DNA of 56,994 nt from 79-D21 sp964521575 (GTDB lineage: Bacteria; Synergistota; Synergistia; Synergistales; 79-D21), in NCBI GenBank assembly GCA_964521575.1, contig CAZFSR010000012.1, positions 1 through 56,994 on the forward strand. Reading direction: 5' to 3'. Each line of letters begins with the position of its first letter. The stretch's first letter is position 1. The position numbers and the translations under genes are program-made. The notes below the pieces were generated by a model. It had not been told where the DNA came from, ran no database searches, and was given only the letters and a program-made list of their open reading frames with translations. Positions 7,786 to 16,133 of this stretch are shown piece by piece.

Positions 7786-9393
7786 CTATGAGGCTTTCTT
7801 TGTCCGATCCCTGGCCGTTTCGAGCAGCGTTTTCGTGGAGACAAGCAACGGCAGGACTTCCGCCGCGTCTCCAAGTTCTCCCGCTTTTTCCCGCAACGAG
7901 GACACAAGGGAGGAGATTTCCCCGAGCACCCTTACGGCTTCCGGGCAGGGAGCTTCCGGTGCCCTGCAGGGGATCGCGAACGTTTCGCTTCGGCCTTCGC
8001 CGGTTGCCGGGCGGATCTCGATCTCCTGCCCGATAACCGGGACCACCGCTGACTGCCCCTGGCTGCGAATCGCCTCACTCAGGGCCTCCGCGGAAACAGG
8101 CTCGCCGTGCGTCACCACGAAGAGGGGGCCGTTACGGAAATTCGATGCCCACGCCAGGAGATCGTCCCGATCCGCATGAGCCGAGAATCCGTTGATCGTG
8201 TGAAGAGTGGCCTTCACCTCGACCTCCTCCCCGGCGACCTTCACGGTCCTGTCGCCTTCCACGAGGCGCCTCCCCAGGGTTCCCTGGGCCTGGTATCCGA
8301 CGAAGACGATGTGGGTGTCGCTCTTCCAAAGGTTGTGCTTGAGATGGTGAACGATCCTTCCCCCGTTGCACATGCCGCTTCCGGCCATCACGATCGCGCT
8401 TTTGACCTCGTTGATCGCCTGGCTGTCTTCCACGCTTTCGATGTACTTGAGCCCGGAGGGGGAGAAGGGATCGAGATCCTGCCTGAGATGTTCCTGGATC
8501 TCGGCCGACATCAGGGAAAGGTGGTCCTTGTAGATCTCCGTCGCCTTCACGCCCATCGGCGAATCGAAGAAAATTGGAGAACCGTTCGCAAAAAGCCCAT
8601 CCCGCTGCATCAGGGTCAGTTCATAGAGGATCCTCTGGGCCCGATCCACGGCAAAGGTCGGGATCAGGACCTTCGATTTTCCCTTCAGGGCTATTTTCAT
8701 GACCTCCCTGAACTCTTCCCGGGTCTCGAGGTTGGACTTGTGAAGCCGGTTCCCGTAGGTCGACTCGATCACGACCAGGTCAGCCTCTTCGATGAAGGCG
8801 GGGTTTCTTTCCATGACGGTCTGCTGCGGCCCCAGGTCCCCTGAAAACACCACCTTCGCTTCACGTCCCTCCTCGTGAACCCAAACCTCCAGGATGGCAC
8901 TTCCCAGGATGTGGCCCGCATCACGGAAACGCACCCTGAACCCGGGGGCTGGCTCGAAAATGTCGTCGTAGCTGACCGCCGACAGCTGGCCCAGCGCAGC
9001 CTGGGCATCGTCAAGCCCATAAAGGGGTTCAACCGGTTCAAGCCCCTTGCGGAGGTTTTTCTTGGTCCGCCACTCCGCCTCTTCCTTCATGAGCTTAGCC
9101 GAGTCCTGCCACAGGACTTCACACAACTCGGTCGTCGGAAGGGTCGCCAGGATCTTTCCCTTGAATCCCTCCTTGACGAGAAGGGGAATCCGCCCCGAGT
9201 GGTCCATGTGGGCATGAGTCAGAAGGACGGCATCGATCCCCGATGGGACAAACGGGAAGGGGTCCCTGTTCCTCCGCTCCTCGTCCCGTCCCTGGAAAAT
9301 CCCGCAATCGACCAGGATCCTCCTTCCCCCAGCCTCGACCAGGTAATTGGAACCCGTGACCTCTTCCGCTGCACCCAGAATCCTCAATCTCAT
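7786..9393 (-). CDS. Beta-CASP metallo-beta-lactamase-fold RNA-processing hydrolase
   Basis: A 535-residue Zn-dependent nuclease of the CPSF73/YSH1-like branch of beta-CASP proteins. The MBL metal motif THAHMDH is near residue 60. The beta-CASP and RNA-specificity parts show FFDSPMG, FVGYQAQGTLGRR and GFSAHADRDDL. Bacterial members are endo- or exoribonucleases of uncertain target. The start was set at ATG 9393, giving MRLRILGAAEEVTGS, the normal family N-terminus. GGAG lies about 20 bases before it, and an in-frame GTG at 9411 sits on that GGAG, so the start is not certain. The about 120-residue tail past the RNA-specificity domain is helical and less conserved. Confidence 0.9.
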   Translation of the reverse strand: MRLRILGAAEEVTGSNYLVEAGGRRILVDCGIFQGRDEERRNRDPFPFVPSGIDAVLLTHAHMDHSGRIPLLVKEGFKGKILATLPTTELCEVLWQDSAKLMKEEAEWRTKKNLRKGLEPVEPLYGLDDAQAALGQLSAVSYDDIFEPAPGFRVRFRDAGHILGSAILEVWVHEEGREAKVVFSGDLGPQQTVMERNPAFIEEADLVVIESTYGNRLHKSNLETREEFREVMKIALKGKSKVLIPTFAVDRAQRILYELTLMQRDGLFANGSPIFFDSPMGVKATEIYKDHLSLMSAEIQEHLRQDLDPFSPSGLKYIESVEDSQAINEVKSAIVMAGSGMCNGGRIVHHLKHNLWKSDTHIVFVGYQAQGTLGRRLVEGDRTVKVAGEEVEVKATLHTINGFSAHADRDDLLAWASNFRNGPLFVVTHGEPVSAEALSEAIRSQGQSAVVPVIGQEIEIRPATGEGRSETFAIPCRAPEAPCPEAVRVLGEISSLVSSLREKAGELGDAAEVLPLLVSTKTLLETARDRTKKAS

Positions 9394-9449
9394 CGGCCCC
9401 CGCAGGGTCACTCCTTTCCTGTTTCTTTTCCACGGTACGGCACAAGGTC

Positions 9450-10820
9450 TTATTCCAAGGGGACCTTCGCCCTTACCCGGGTGCCTTTCCCTCGCCCGGA
9501 ATCCACAGCAATCTCCCCACCGACAAGAGCCATGCGTTCCGCCATGTTCGCCAGGCCCCTGTGGCCGAGAAGCCGGAGACGGGCCAGGTCCTCCGGGACC
9601 TCGAACCCCGCTCCCCAGTCCTCCAGCTCCAACACCAGATCCCTGCCGTCACGGAAGAGACGCACCTGTACCTCGCGGGCCCCGCTGTGACGGGCGGAAT
9701 TGTGTAGCGCTTCCTGCGCGACGCGAAATAGGGCAAGCGTCTTTTCCTTGGACAGGTCTTCCCCTACCCCGGAATCCGCTTCCACCTGGATCTTGACGCC
9801 GAGGTGGCGCGAAAGCCTTTCCGCAAGTTCCGTCAGGGCTCCCGCAAGCCCCAGCTCCAGCCATGGAGGGGACAGTTCATCGCAAAGGGCACGGATTTCC
9901 TTGACCGCCGCCTGCGCTGACTCCTCGAGCAACCCGAGATGAACCGATTTCCCCAGCTCGGTCTCCCCTGAAGCCGCAAAAAGCCGGGCCCGCTGGATCA
10001 TGGCGGTGACATCCTGGAGAGGGCCGTCATGAAGATCGCGTGCCAGCCGGGCGCGCTCGTCTTCCTGGACCCGCACGAGATCGAGGGCGTAGCGCTTCCA
10101 CAGGACCGCCCTGTCAATTGCCGTCTGGGCAAGGTGGAAAAATTCCTCCCTCAGCTTGCCGATTTCGGCCACCGCAGCTTCGTCCCGCGGCTCCGGAAGG
10201 TCCCTGCCCCACTCCAGGGAAGAAACCTCCTCTTCAAGGGACTTGAGGGGGAAAATAACTGCCTTCCAGAGAACAAACACCCCGACGAGGCCTGCCAGCC
10301 CGACAAGCCCGACCAGGATGGGCAGCAAAAGCCCGAAATGTAGCATGGGACCTAGAAGTTCTTTCCAGGAAACGGCCGCCATGACAAACAGCCCCGTATC
10401 CCCGGCCGGGAAGACGGCGACGGTGAAGGCTTCTCCAGCTCGGCTTTCGGTTTCGACAGCCTGGCCGATCGGCATCTGGGGGCGCCAGAGCTCGGAAAGA
10501 ATCTGCGCACCCGGCGTCGACATGACAACCCGCCCCTGCGAATCCAGCACAGCGATCCAGCCCGGTATCCCCACCTCCTGCGAAAAAAGGCGGTTTCCCC
10601 AGAACCGGGAGGGGGGTTTTGCCGAAAACAGGCTCTCTGTCAGCCCCCACCCCATCTCGACCCTGGAAGCAGTGCTTTCGGCCAGATCCTGCACGTAAGT
10701 CCTGGCGACCGCCTGGATGGCCCTCTGGTGCTGAAATATGCCGACACCGGCCGCCAGGAGGACAGAAAGGGAGGGAAGGAGAATGGCAAGCGTGAGAACC
10801 GCCAGAAGGCGCCGCCTCAT
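9450..10820 (-). CDS. Sensor histidine kinase, NarL/LiaS type (HisKA_3)
   Basis: A 456-residue membrane sensor kinase. TM1 is about residues 5-29 and TM2 about 158-188, enclosing a roughly 130-residue periplasmic sensor with no family recognised. A HAMP-like linker follows, then the dimerisation helix with phospho-acceptor H264 in ARDLHDGPLQD. The HATPase domain shows N- and G-boxes (AQEALHNSARHSGA, EDWGAGF, GHRGLANMAERM). It overlaps the upstream response regulator by four bases (ATGA), so the two are translationally coupled. The signal sensed cannot be read from the sequence. Confidence 0.93.
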   Translation of the reverse strand: MRRRLLAVLTLAILLPSLSVLLAAGVGIFQHQRAIQAVARTYVQDLAESTASRVEMGWGLTESLFSAKPPSRFWGNRLFSQEVGIPGWIAVLDSQGRVVMSTPGAQILSELWRPQMPIGQAVETESRAGEAFTVAVFPAGDTGLFVMAAVSWKELLGPMLHFGLLLPILVGLVGLAGLVGVFVLWKAVIFPLKSLEEEVSSLEWGRDLPEPRDEAAVAEIGKLREEFFHLAQTAIDRAVLWKRYALDLVRVQEDERARLARDLHDGPLQDVTAMIQRARLFAASGETELGKSVHLGLLEESAQAAVKEIRALCDELSPPWLELGLAGALTELAERLSRHLGVKIQVEADSGVGEDLSKEKTLALFRVAQEALHNSARHSGAREVQVRLFRDGRDLVLELEDWGAGFEVPEDLARLRLLGHRGLANMAERMALVGGEIAVDSGRGKGTRVRAKVPLE

Positions 10821-11452
10821 TCAAGAAGTTCCTCCAGTGTCATGACCCCGTATTTGAGTGCGAGGAGCATGGCTTCGGTCTTGTTTCGGGCCCCGAGCTT
10901 GTCGTAGACGGAAGCGAGATGCGTCTGGACAGTCCTTTCGCTGATGAAAAGCCTTGCCGCCGTCTCCTTGCTGGAAAGCCCTTTCGAGGTCAGGATCAGG
11001 ACTTCGCGCTCCCTGTTGGAAAGGCTTTCGGGAACGATCTCCTGTCCGCCGACGACCTGGCTGACTTCCGCATCCAGGTAAATGCCGCCTCTCGCAACCG
11101 TCCGGATGGCCCTCGACAGTTCTTCTGGCGAAGCGGTCTTCAGGATGTACCCTTTCGCCCCGGCCCGTAGCGAAGCCATGACATACTGCTGGGCATCGTA
11201 TGACGTCAGCATCAGGGAGTTGACCGCCAGCCCCGATTCCTTGACCCGCCGTACGAGGCCGACCCCGTCTTCCCCGGGCATCCGGATATCCACGAGTGCC
11301 ACATCCGGCTTGATTTCCCGGATGACCCGCCAGGCCTCGATGCCGTCCGAAGCCTCGCCGACGATTTCGAAATCGGGTTCCCTTTCAAGGGTGGCCACTA
11401 GCCCCGCCCTTGTCATCGGATGATCATCCGCGATAAAAACCCGGATTCCCAA
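10817..11452 (-). CDS. Response regulator, NarL/FixJ family
   Basis: A 211-residue DNA-binding response regulator. Its receiver domain has the acidic pair D9/D10, phospho-acceptor D55 in LVDIRMPG and the conserved lysine in ILKTAS. The C-terminal LuxR-type helix-turn-helix is LSNREREVLILTSKGLSSKE followed by a recognition helix with ISERTVQTHL. It partners the HisKA_3 kinase that starts within its stop codon. The reading frame opens with TTG at 11452 (MGIRVFIADD). No ATG or GTG fits the family N-terminus, and AGGGG lies about 14 bases upstream. Targets are unknown. Confidence 0.93.
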   Translation of the reverse strand: MGIRVFIADDHPMTRAGLVATLEREPDFEIVGEASDGIEAWRVIREIKPDVALVDIRMPGEDGVGLVRRVKESGLAVNSLMLTSYDAQQYVMASLRAGAKGYILKTASPEELSRAIRTVARGGIYLDAEVSQVVGGQEIVPESLSNREREVLILTSKGLSSKETAARLFISERTVQTHLASVYDKLGARNKTEAMLLALKYGVMTLEELLE

Positions 11453-11535
11453 CTGGCGAACACGCCCCTTCCCGGTCTATGACATTGCGCTCCGCTTTCA
11501 GTCTAGCGGACGCCAGGTGAAATGCATCCGCACCT

Positions 11536-12471
11536 TTACCGAATCGGGGCATCCCCTAGACCGAAGAGCCCGTATGCGGATGTTGCCGAGCGGACCGCTG
11601 CACGGATCGCTTCACCAACCGCGATGCGGGCCAGGATGCCCACCCGTAGGGGATCCGTCTCGACTTCCCCGGTCGAGGCACAGAACAGGGTATCCCCGTC
11701 AAAGCGAGTATGGACCGGCCAAATGGCATCCGCAAAGCCGTCCTGCCCCTCCATCGCCACTCGACGGCACTGGGCCTTGGAAAGAACCGCGTTCGTGACG
11801 ACCACCCCCAGCGTCGTGTTCCTGCCCCAGGAAAGGGGGACATCCTCTCCCAGCAGCGCTTCGACCGGCGAGGCCACGCTCCCGTCCGGCTGTCTCTCGC
11901 CGGCGATGAAACTTCCCTTCCTGTCCAGCACCGCCCCGAAGGCGTTGACCGCCACCAGCGCGGAAACCCTGACTCCGGCTTTGTCCGCAGTAAACCACCC
12001 GAACCCCGACTTCATGGCACGAGCCGGGTTTCCGTATTTCCCGACGCTTGCCCCGGTTCCTGCCCCCACGTTGCCCATGGGGCTTTCATCCAGGGGACGG
12101 GCGTTGTTGCAGGCCTCGATACCCATTTCGGCTCCGGGCCTCGCTTTCGAATTCCCTACCGCGAGATCGAAAAGGCAAGCTGCGGGAACAATGGGGACGA
12201 TCCCCCACCCGGTGTTGAACCCCCAGCCCCGGTTCTCGCAAAATCGCATCACGCCGTCCACGGAAGCAAGGCCGAAGGCGCTTCCCCCGGTCAAGACGAT
12301 GGCCTGGGCCTTTTCCATGAAACAACTCGGGTCCAGGAGGTCCGTCTCCCGGGTTCCCGGAGCGCCTCCCCGAACATCGCACCCCACGACCGCCCCTTCC
12401 GGGAAAAGAAGGACCGACACTCCCGTTCCGCCCTCAAGATCGGAGGCATGACCAACCTGGAACATTTCCAT
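11536..12471 (-). CDS. P1 family peptidase (DmpA/NylC-type, S58)
   Basis: A 311-residue N-terminal-nucleophile hydrolase of the DmpA aminopeptidase/6-aminohexanoate oligomer hydrolase family. The precursor is expected to cleave itself between N218 and T219 in GRNTTLGVVVTN, exposing the catalytic Thr. Conserved LTGGSAFGLASVDGVM and GAGTGASVGK stretches are present. The family acts on N-terminal D- or L-amino acids of peptides or on cyclic and linear amides. ATG 12471 has AGGAAGGGG upstream; the longer frame upstream has no family similarity. It is divergent from the gene at 12593 and near the salvage operon, so peptide turnover is a reasonable role. Confidence 0.9.
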   Translation of the reverse strand: MEMFQVGHASDLEGGTGVSVLLFPEGAVVGCDVRGGAPGTRETDLLDPSCFMEKAQAIVLTGGSAFGLASVDGVMRFCENRGWGFNTGWGIVPIVPAACLFDLAVGNSKARPGAEMGIEACNNARPLDESPMGNVGAGTGASVGKYGNPARAMKSGFGWFTADKAGVRVSALVAVNAFGAVLDRKGSFIAGERQPDGSVASPVEALLGEDVPLSWGRNTTLGVVVTNAVLSKAQCRRVAMEGQDGFADAIWPVHTRFDGDTLFCASTGEVETDPLRVGILARIAVGEAIRAAVRSATSAYGLFGLGDAPIR

Positions 12472-12592
12472 CAGCCCCTTCCTGGTTCCTGGCGGTCCCC
12501 GGTTCCCGTCCCCGCCGTTTCGCCTTCCATGATAAACTTTCCGTGAGAAGACGCAACGATCCGCACGGGGGAAGGGAAGGGGGGACCTCTCC

Positions 12593-13030
12593 ATGCGTCG
12601 CACGGGAATCCTGGTTTTGCTCGTCATGTTGGCCGTTTCAACGGGGGCGGCTTTCCGCTTTTACCTCGTCGCCCAGAGGGAATCCCTTAGACTTGCTGAA
12701 ACAAGCCGCCGTCTAGAGGAACTCCGCCACTCGGCGGAAACGCAGCAGATCCCTGCCCCGGAATGGAGCGAGATCGGGAAGGCACTCAAGAGCGATACCC
12801 CCCAGGAAGCCTTGCGTTCAAGCCTCCTGGCGAGAACCGACCTCATCCCATGGGAAGGAGTCCTTGGGGGAAGGATGGCCATCCCGGGCCCCGAATCCAT
12901 CTGGTTCATCGCACCAAATTGGGCTCTGGCCTACGTCGAGGACGGCCATATCGCAGGTTATCTTCTTTTCCGGTTTCGTATACGGGGAAACCGCATCGAG
13001 TGGACCCCTTTGGACAACGAAACCCTCTAG
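12593..13030 (+). CDS. Small membrane-anchored protein of unknown function
   Basis: Not recognised. The product is 145 residues. An N-terminal membrane segment (about residues 4-26) is followed by a predicted coiled coil (about 28-48, RESLRLAETSRRLEELRHSA). A mostly beta-like region of about 80 residues with several Trp/Ile patches would lie outside the cytoplasm. The topology resembles small cell-envelope or division-type proteins (FtsL/FtsB-like layout), but no family signature is seen. The start ATG has AGGGGGG nine bases upstream. It stands alone, divergent from the P1 peptidase, and is closed by a bidirectional terminator. Confidence 0.72.
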   Translation: MRRTGILVLLVMLAVSTGAAFRFYLVAQRESLRLAETSRRLEELRHSAETQQIPAPEWSEIGKALKSDTPQEALRSSLLARTDLIPWEGVLGGRMAIPGPESIWFIAPNWALAYVEDGHIAGYLLFRFRIRGNRIEWTPLDNETL

Positions 13031-13044
13031 CCCTCAAAAGCAGC

Positions 13045-13069
13045 GGGGGACGGCTATAGGCCGTCCCCC
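13045..13069. terminator. Bidirectional terminator
   Basis: Perfect 10-bp stem GGGGGACGGC/GCCGTCCCCC with loop TATAG, between the convergent genes ending at 13030 and 13093. A T-rich run (CTTTTGAG) follows on the minus strand; the plus-strand T run is weak. Confidence 0.75.
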
Positions 13070-13092
13070 CGTCTTGTGCAGGTGTTTCCCTC

Positions 13093-13653
13093 CTAAGCCC
13101 CGAGCCCCAGTTCTTTTTCAACCGGGCGAAGCGCCTCCAGGGTTTCCTGTATCAGCCAGTCCACCGGTTTCTCGAGGAGTTCGGCCCCGCGGCTGATGAC
13201 CTCGCGGTTCACCCCCCTGGCGAAAGCCTTGTCTTTCCATTTCTTCATCACCGAGCGAACCTCGAGATCAGCCAGGGACCGGCTCGGCCTGACAAGGGCA
13301 GCCGCGGTCAACAACCCGGTGAGTTCGTCCACGGCATAAAGGGTCTTTTCCATCAGGGATTCCGGCCGCGTGCCGGTATATTCCCATGCGTGAGCCGACA
13401 CGGCACGGCGAAAAGCCTCATCGTAACCAGCCTCCTCGAGCCATTCCATGCTCTTCTTCGCATGCTCTTCAGGGGCCTCTTCCCAATCAAGATCGTGCAA
13501 TAGCCCGACAAGTCCCCAAAGGTCCGGCTCCTCACCCGCCAGGGTCGCGAAATGCCTCATCGTCGCCTCCACGGCCAGGGCGTGCTTGAGGTGCATGTCC
13601 TCGGTGTTGTGGGCCGTCAGGAGTTCCCATGCCTTGCTTCGGTCGATTTCCAT
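13093..13653 (-). CDS. HD-domain hydrolase (HDIG-type)
   Basis: A 186-residue cytoplasmic HD-superfamily protein. It has the metal-binding HD pair in GLLHDLDWE (about residue 55), an upstream His in LKHALAVEATMRH and a downstream HAKKSMEWL. Such proteins are metal-dependent phosphohydrolases. The substrate is not known, though the dCMP deaminase upstream hints at nucleotide metabolism. ATG 13653 (MEIDRSK) is chosen over ATG 13659 because GGAGG lies seven bases upstream. It is the last gene of the minus-strand run and is followed by the terminator at 13045-13069. Confidence 0.86.
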   Translation of the reverse strand: MEIDRSKAWELLTAHNTEDMHLKHALAVEATMRHFATLAGEEPDLWGLVGLLHDLDWEEAPEEHAKKSMEWLEEAGYDEAFRRAVSAHAWEYTGTRPESLMEKTLYAVDELTGLLTAAALVRPSRSLADLEVRSVMKKWKDKAFARGVNREVISRGAELLEKPVDWLIQETLEALRPVEKELGLGA

Positions 13654-13676
13654 CTTCATCCCTCCAGAATCTTCTT

Positions 13677-14153
13677 CTAGACCCTTACGAGAAGGGCTGA
13701 TTCGGGGAGAACGCAGGTCTCCAGCCCGGCCTCCTCCCTGAGCTGCCGGGCCAGCGGGTCCGGGTAGGGAAATACGTAGAGGATACGCCTGATCCCGGCG
13801 TTGATCATGGCTTTCGTGCAGAAGGAGCAGGGTTCGTGGGTACAGTATAGGTCTCCCCCGGCGGTTGTCGATCCCGTCGCTGCGGCCTGGGCGATCGCGT
13901 TGATTTCCGCATGGGCTCCCCTGCAGATCTCGTGTCGCTCTCCCGATGGAATGCCCAGTTTCTCCCTCAGGCATCCCACCTCCACGCAGTGAGGCACGCC
14001 CTTCGGCGCCCCGTTGTAGCCAGTGCTGATGATCTGGCGGTCACGGACAACGACGGCACCGACCTTCCTGCGCAGGCACGTGCTTCTCGTCGCCACCACC
14101 GATGCGATCGCCATGAAGTAGCTGTCCCAGTCCGGGCGAGTGTCACGGTCCAT
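13677..14153 (-). CDS. dCMP/cytidine deaminase family protein (ComEB-like)
   Basis: A 158-residue zinc deaminase. The zinc site shows GAHAEINAI (His ligand and catalytic Glu) and CTHEPCSFC, with the PCxxC ligands. The long insert with extra Cys residues (STCLRRKVGAV, PHCVEVGCLRE) is typical of deoxycytidylate deaminases such as ComEB. They convert dCMP to dUMP for dTTP synthesis. It starts at ATG 14153, one base from the TAA of the upstream unknown gene, and ends 23 bases before the HD hydrolase. It is therefore part of a tight operon. Confidence 0.92.
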   Translation of the reverse strand: MDRDTRPDWDSYFMAIASVVATRSTCLRRKVGAVVVRDRQIISTGYNGAPKGVPHCVEVGCLREKLGIPSGERHEICRGAHAEINAIAQAAATGSTTAGGDLYCTHEPCSFCTKAMINAGIRRILYVFPYPDPLARQLREEAGLETCVLPESALLVRV

Positions 14154-14154
14154 T

Positions 14155-14844
14155 TTAGAACCCCGCGGGAAAACCCGTCACCGAGAGGGGGATTTCAGGC
14201 CTCGGCCCCACGATGGACCGCGTTTCGTCGAACTCGAAATCGTGCAGGAGTTGGGAAATGGCGAGCTGCTGCACGTCGTCGGTCTCGTAGGGGATCGAGA
14301 ATCGGCGATACCCGAACCGCTCCGCGTAAAAGGAAGCTTGCCGCTTCTTGCCACCGGCCTTCGACATCACTTCCACCAAGGCATCGAGGAACTTTTCTTC
14401 CTCGAAAAGGGGGTTTTCGCTCACAAGGGCGATCACTTTGCTCTCGTCAAGAAGGATATCCCTGTCCCATACCCCGCAAAGCGTCACCCCGGCCTTTACC
14501 TCCAAACTCGCCTTCGATACGAGGTGCAGCAGCGCCTCCATCAGGCGGGAATAGCCGAAGACCATGGAGAACCCCAGGTTCAGGCGATGGTCGCGCCCCG
14601 GGTCAATGAGGTTTTCCCTGAAAAGGGTCCCCACGCAACCGCTGCGCATGCTGCGCAAGAAAAGAAACTCGCTGTCCATCTCCAGGGAGAGGGCGGCAAT
14701 GGACTTCAGCGTTTCGCTGTGCATGCCGTTCACGGAGACGGGGTTGAAATCGAGGCAGTAAGGAAGCCAGTTGACGACGTCGAGGTCGACATTCTGGTCC
14801 CAGTAGGGCAATATGCTCATGCGGTTCGGTTGGGCCCCTTTCAT
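14155..14844 (-). CDS. Protein of unknown function, 229 residues
   Basis: Not recognised. A soluble 229-residue protein with no signal peptide or membrane segment. The N-terminal half (MSILPYWDQNVDLDVVNW...) has several aromatics, and the middle has alternating helices (SRLMEALLHLVSKASLEV). The tail is Pro/Gly-rich. The start is uncertain: ATG 14844 or ATG 14820 (which begins MSILPYW), and neither has a strong Shine-Dalgarno. Its stop is one base from the dCMP deaminase start, and the M20 peptidase gene ends 68 bases upstream. It is probably co-transcribed with both. A structural search would be the way to place it. Confidence 0.72.
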   Translation of the reverse strand: MKGAQPNRMSILPYWDQNVDLDVVNWLPYCLDFNPVSVNGMHSETLKSIAALSLEMDSEFLFLRSMRSGCVGTLFRENLIDPGRDHRLNLGFSMVFGYSRLMEALLHLVSKASLEVKAGVTLCGVWDRDILLDESKVIALVSENPLFEEEKFLDALVEVMSKAGGKKRQASFYAERFGYRRFSIPYETDDVQQLAISQLLHDFEFDETRSIVGPRPEIPLSVTGFPAGF

Positions 14845-14912
14845 GGTTTTGGTTTCCGCTTCATCCTGTACGAAAAAAGGGCAAAAAGCAAGAGGAACCG
14901 CGCGTGTCCGCT

Positions 14913-16115
14913 TCAGTCGACCAGCCCGCAGAAACGTGTAGCCGCCAGGGCGTAGACCAGTACGGCCTGGACGATCTGGTCGGTCGGGCAATACTCCTCT
15001 GCCCCATGGGCCACCGCGATCGTTCCCGGCCCAAGAACCAGCGCTGGAGTGCCCCCCTGGTTGGAGAAAAGGGCGGCGTCAGTCCAACCCGTGCAGCAGG
15101 TCAGGACCGGCTTCCGCCCAGTCACTTCCTCCACTGTCCGGTCGAGGATTTCCTTCAGGGGGTGGCCCAGCGGGAACTCCATCGGGAGATGGTCCATTGT
15201 CGCCATGTTGTCCGGGATCCTTCGCAAGGTGGCCTTGAACTCGGGGTCTTCAGCCGCGCACAGGGCAACGATCTCCTCGAGCTCGGCAAGCACCGACGGC
15301 CAGGTTTCCCCGGGAACCAGCCGCCGATCGATCTGCAGGATGCAGCGGTCAGCCACGCTGCTGGGCTGCATGCCCCCATGGATGACACCGAGGTTGAAGA
15401 TCGGGGGCCCCATCAGGGGATGGGCCCTGGGGAGCAGGCGGGGAGGCAGTTCCGTCTCGAGTTTCCTGATGAACGCCGCCATTTTCGAAATCGCATTGAT
15501 GCCCAGGTGGGGGCGCCCTCCATGGGCGGCGCGGCCGATCACCTCGACCTCGATCCATTCGAGCCCCCGGTGCCCGACACTGATGTTCAGTTCCGAGGGT
15601 TCCCCGACAATGACCGCGTCCGCCTTCGGTCCGTTCAGCACGATATCCTCGCTGCCCTCGCTCTTGAGTTCCTCGTTGATGACCCCCGTGAAGAACAGGT
15701 CACCCGCGAGGCGAAGACCGCTCCGCTTCAGGGCGACAAGTGCCATTGCCATGGCTGCGCAGGCGCTTTTCATGTCCACGCTGCCCCGGCCCCAGAGCTT
15801 GCCGTCTTTCACTTCGCCAGAAAAGGGTTCGATCTTCATCGTATAGGGAGGCACCGTGTCGAGGTGGCCGTTCAACATCAGGGAAGGTCCTCCCCCCGCC
15901 CCCTCCAGGACGGCGATGACGTTCGGGCGCTCTTCCACGACAGGCCGAAGCGTCACGGGTATCCCGTTCTTTTCGAGCCAGCCGGCAAGAAAACGGGCCG
16001 CTTCGGTCTCCCTCCCCGGCGCCTGGGGGTGGCTGGGAATGCGGACCAGGTCGCCCGCAAGGGAAAGGACTTCTTCCGGGGCAAAAGCCGACATCAGTCT
16101 TTCCAGTGTTTTCAA
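14913..16115 (-). CDS. M20 family metallopeptidase (ArgE/DapE/CPG2-like)
   Basis: A 400-residue di-zinc hydrolase that removes N-acyl groups or cleaves dipeptides. Family motifs run in order: NGHLDTVPP (metal His and catalytic Asp), GRGSVDMKSA (bridging Asp), FTGVINEELKSEGSE (catalytic Glu and ligand), IVGEPSEL, and the final ligand His in IAVAHGAEEY. The dimerisation domain lies between. The start is TTG 16115 behind GGAGGGAG, giving MKTLERLM. It follows the M20D amidohydrolase by 18 bases. Together with the D-aminoacylase it suggests deacylation of amino acids taken up by the YfcC carrier. The substrate is inferred. Confidence 0.92.
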   Translation of the reverse strand: MKTLERLMSAFAPEEVLSLAGDLVRIPSHPQAPGRETEAARFLAGWLEKNGIPVTLRPVVEERPNVIAVLEGAGGGPSLMLNGHLDTVPPYTMKIEPFSGEVKDGKLWGRGSVDMKSACAAMAMALVALKRSGLRLAGDLFFTGVINEELKSEGSEDIVLNGPKADAVIVGEPSELNISVGHRGLEWIEVEVIGRAAHGGRPHLGINAISKMAAFIRKLETELPPRLLPRAHPLMGPPIFNLGVIHGGMQPSSVADRCILQIDRRLVPGETWPSVLAELEEIVALCAAEDPEFKATLRRIPDNMATMDHLPMEFPLGHPLKEILDRTVEEVTGRKPVLTCCTGWTDAALFSNQGGTPALVLGPGTIAVAHGAEEYCPTDQIVQAVLVYALAATRFCGLVD

Positions 16116-16133
16116 GGGGGCTCCCTCCTTCGG

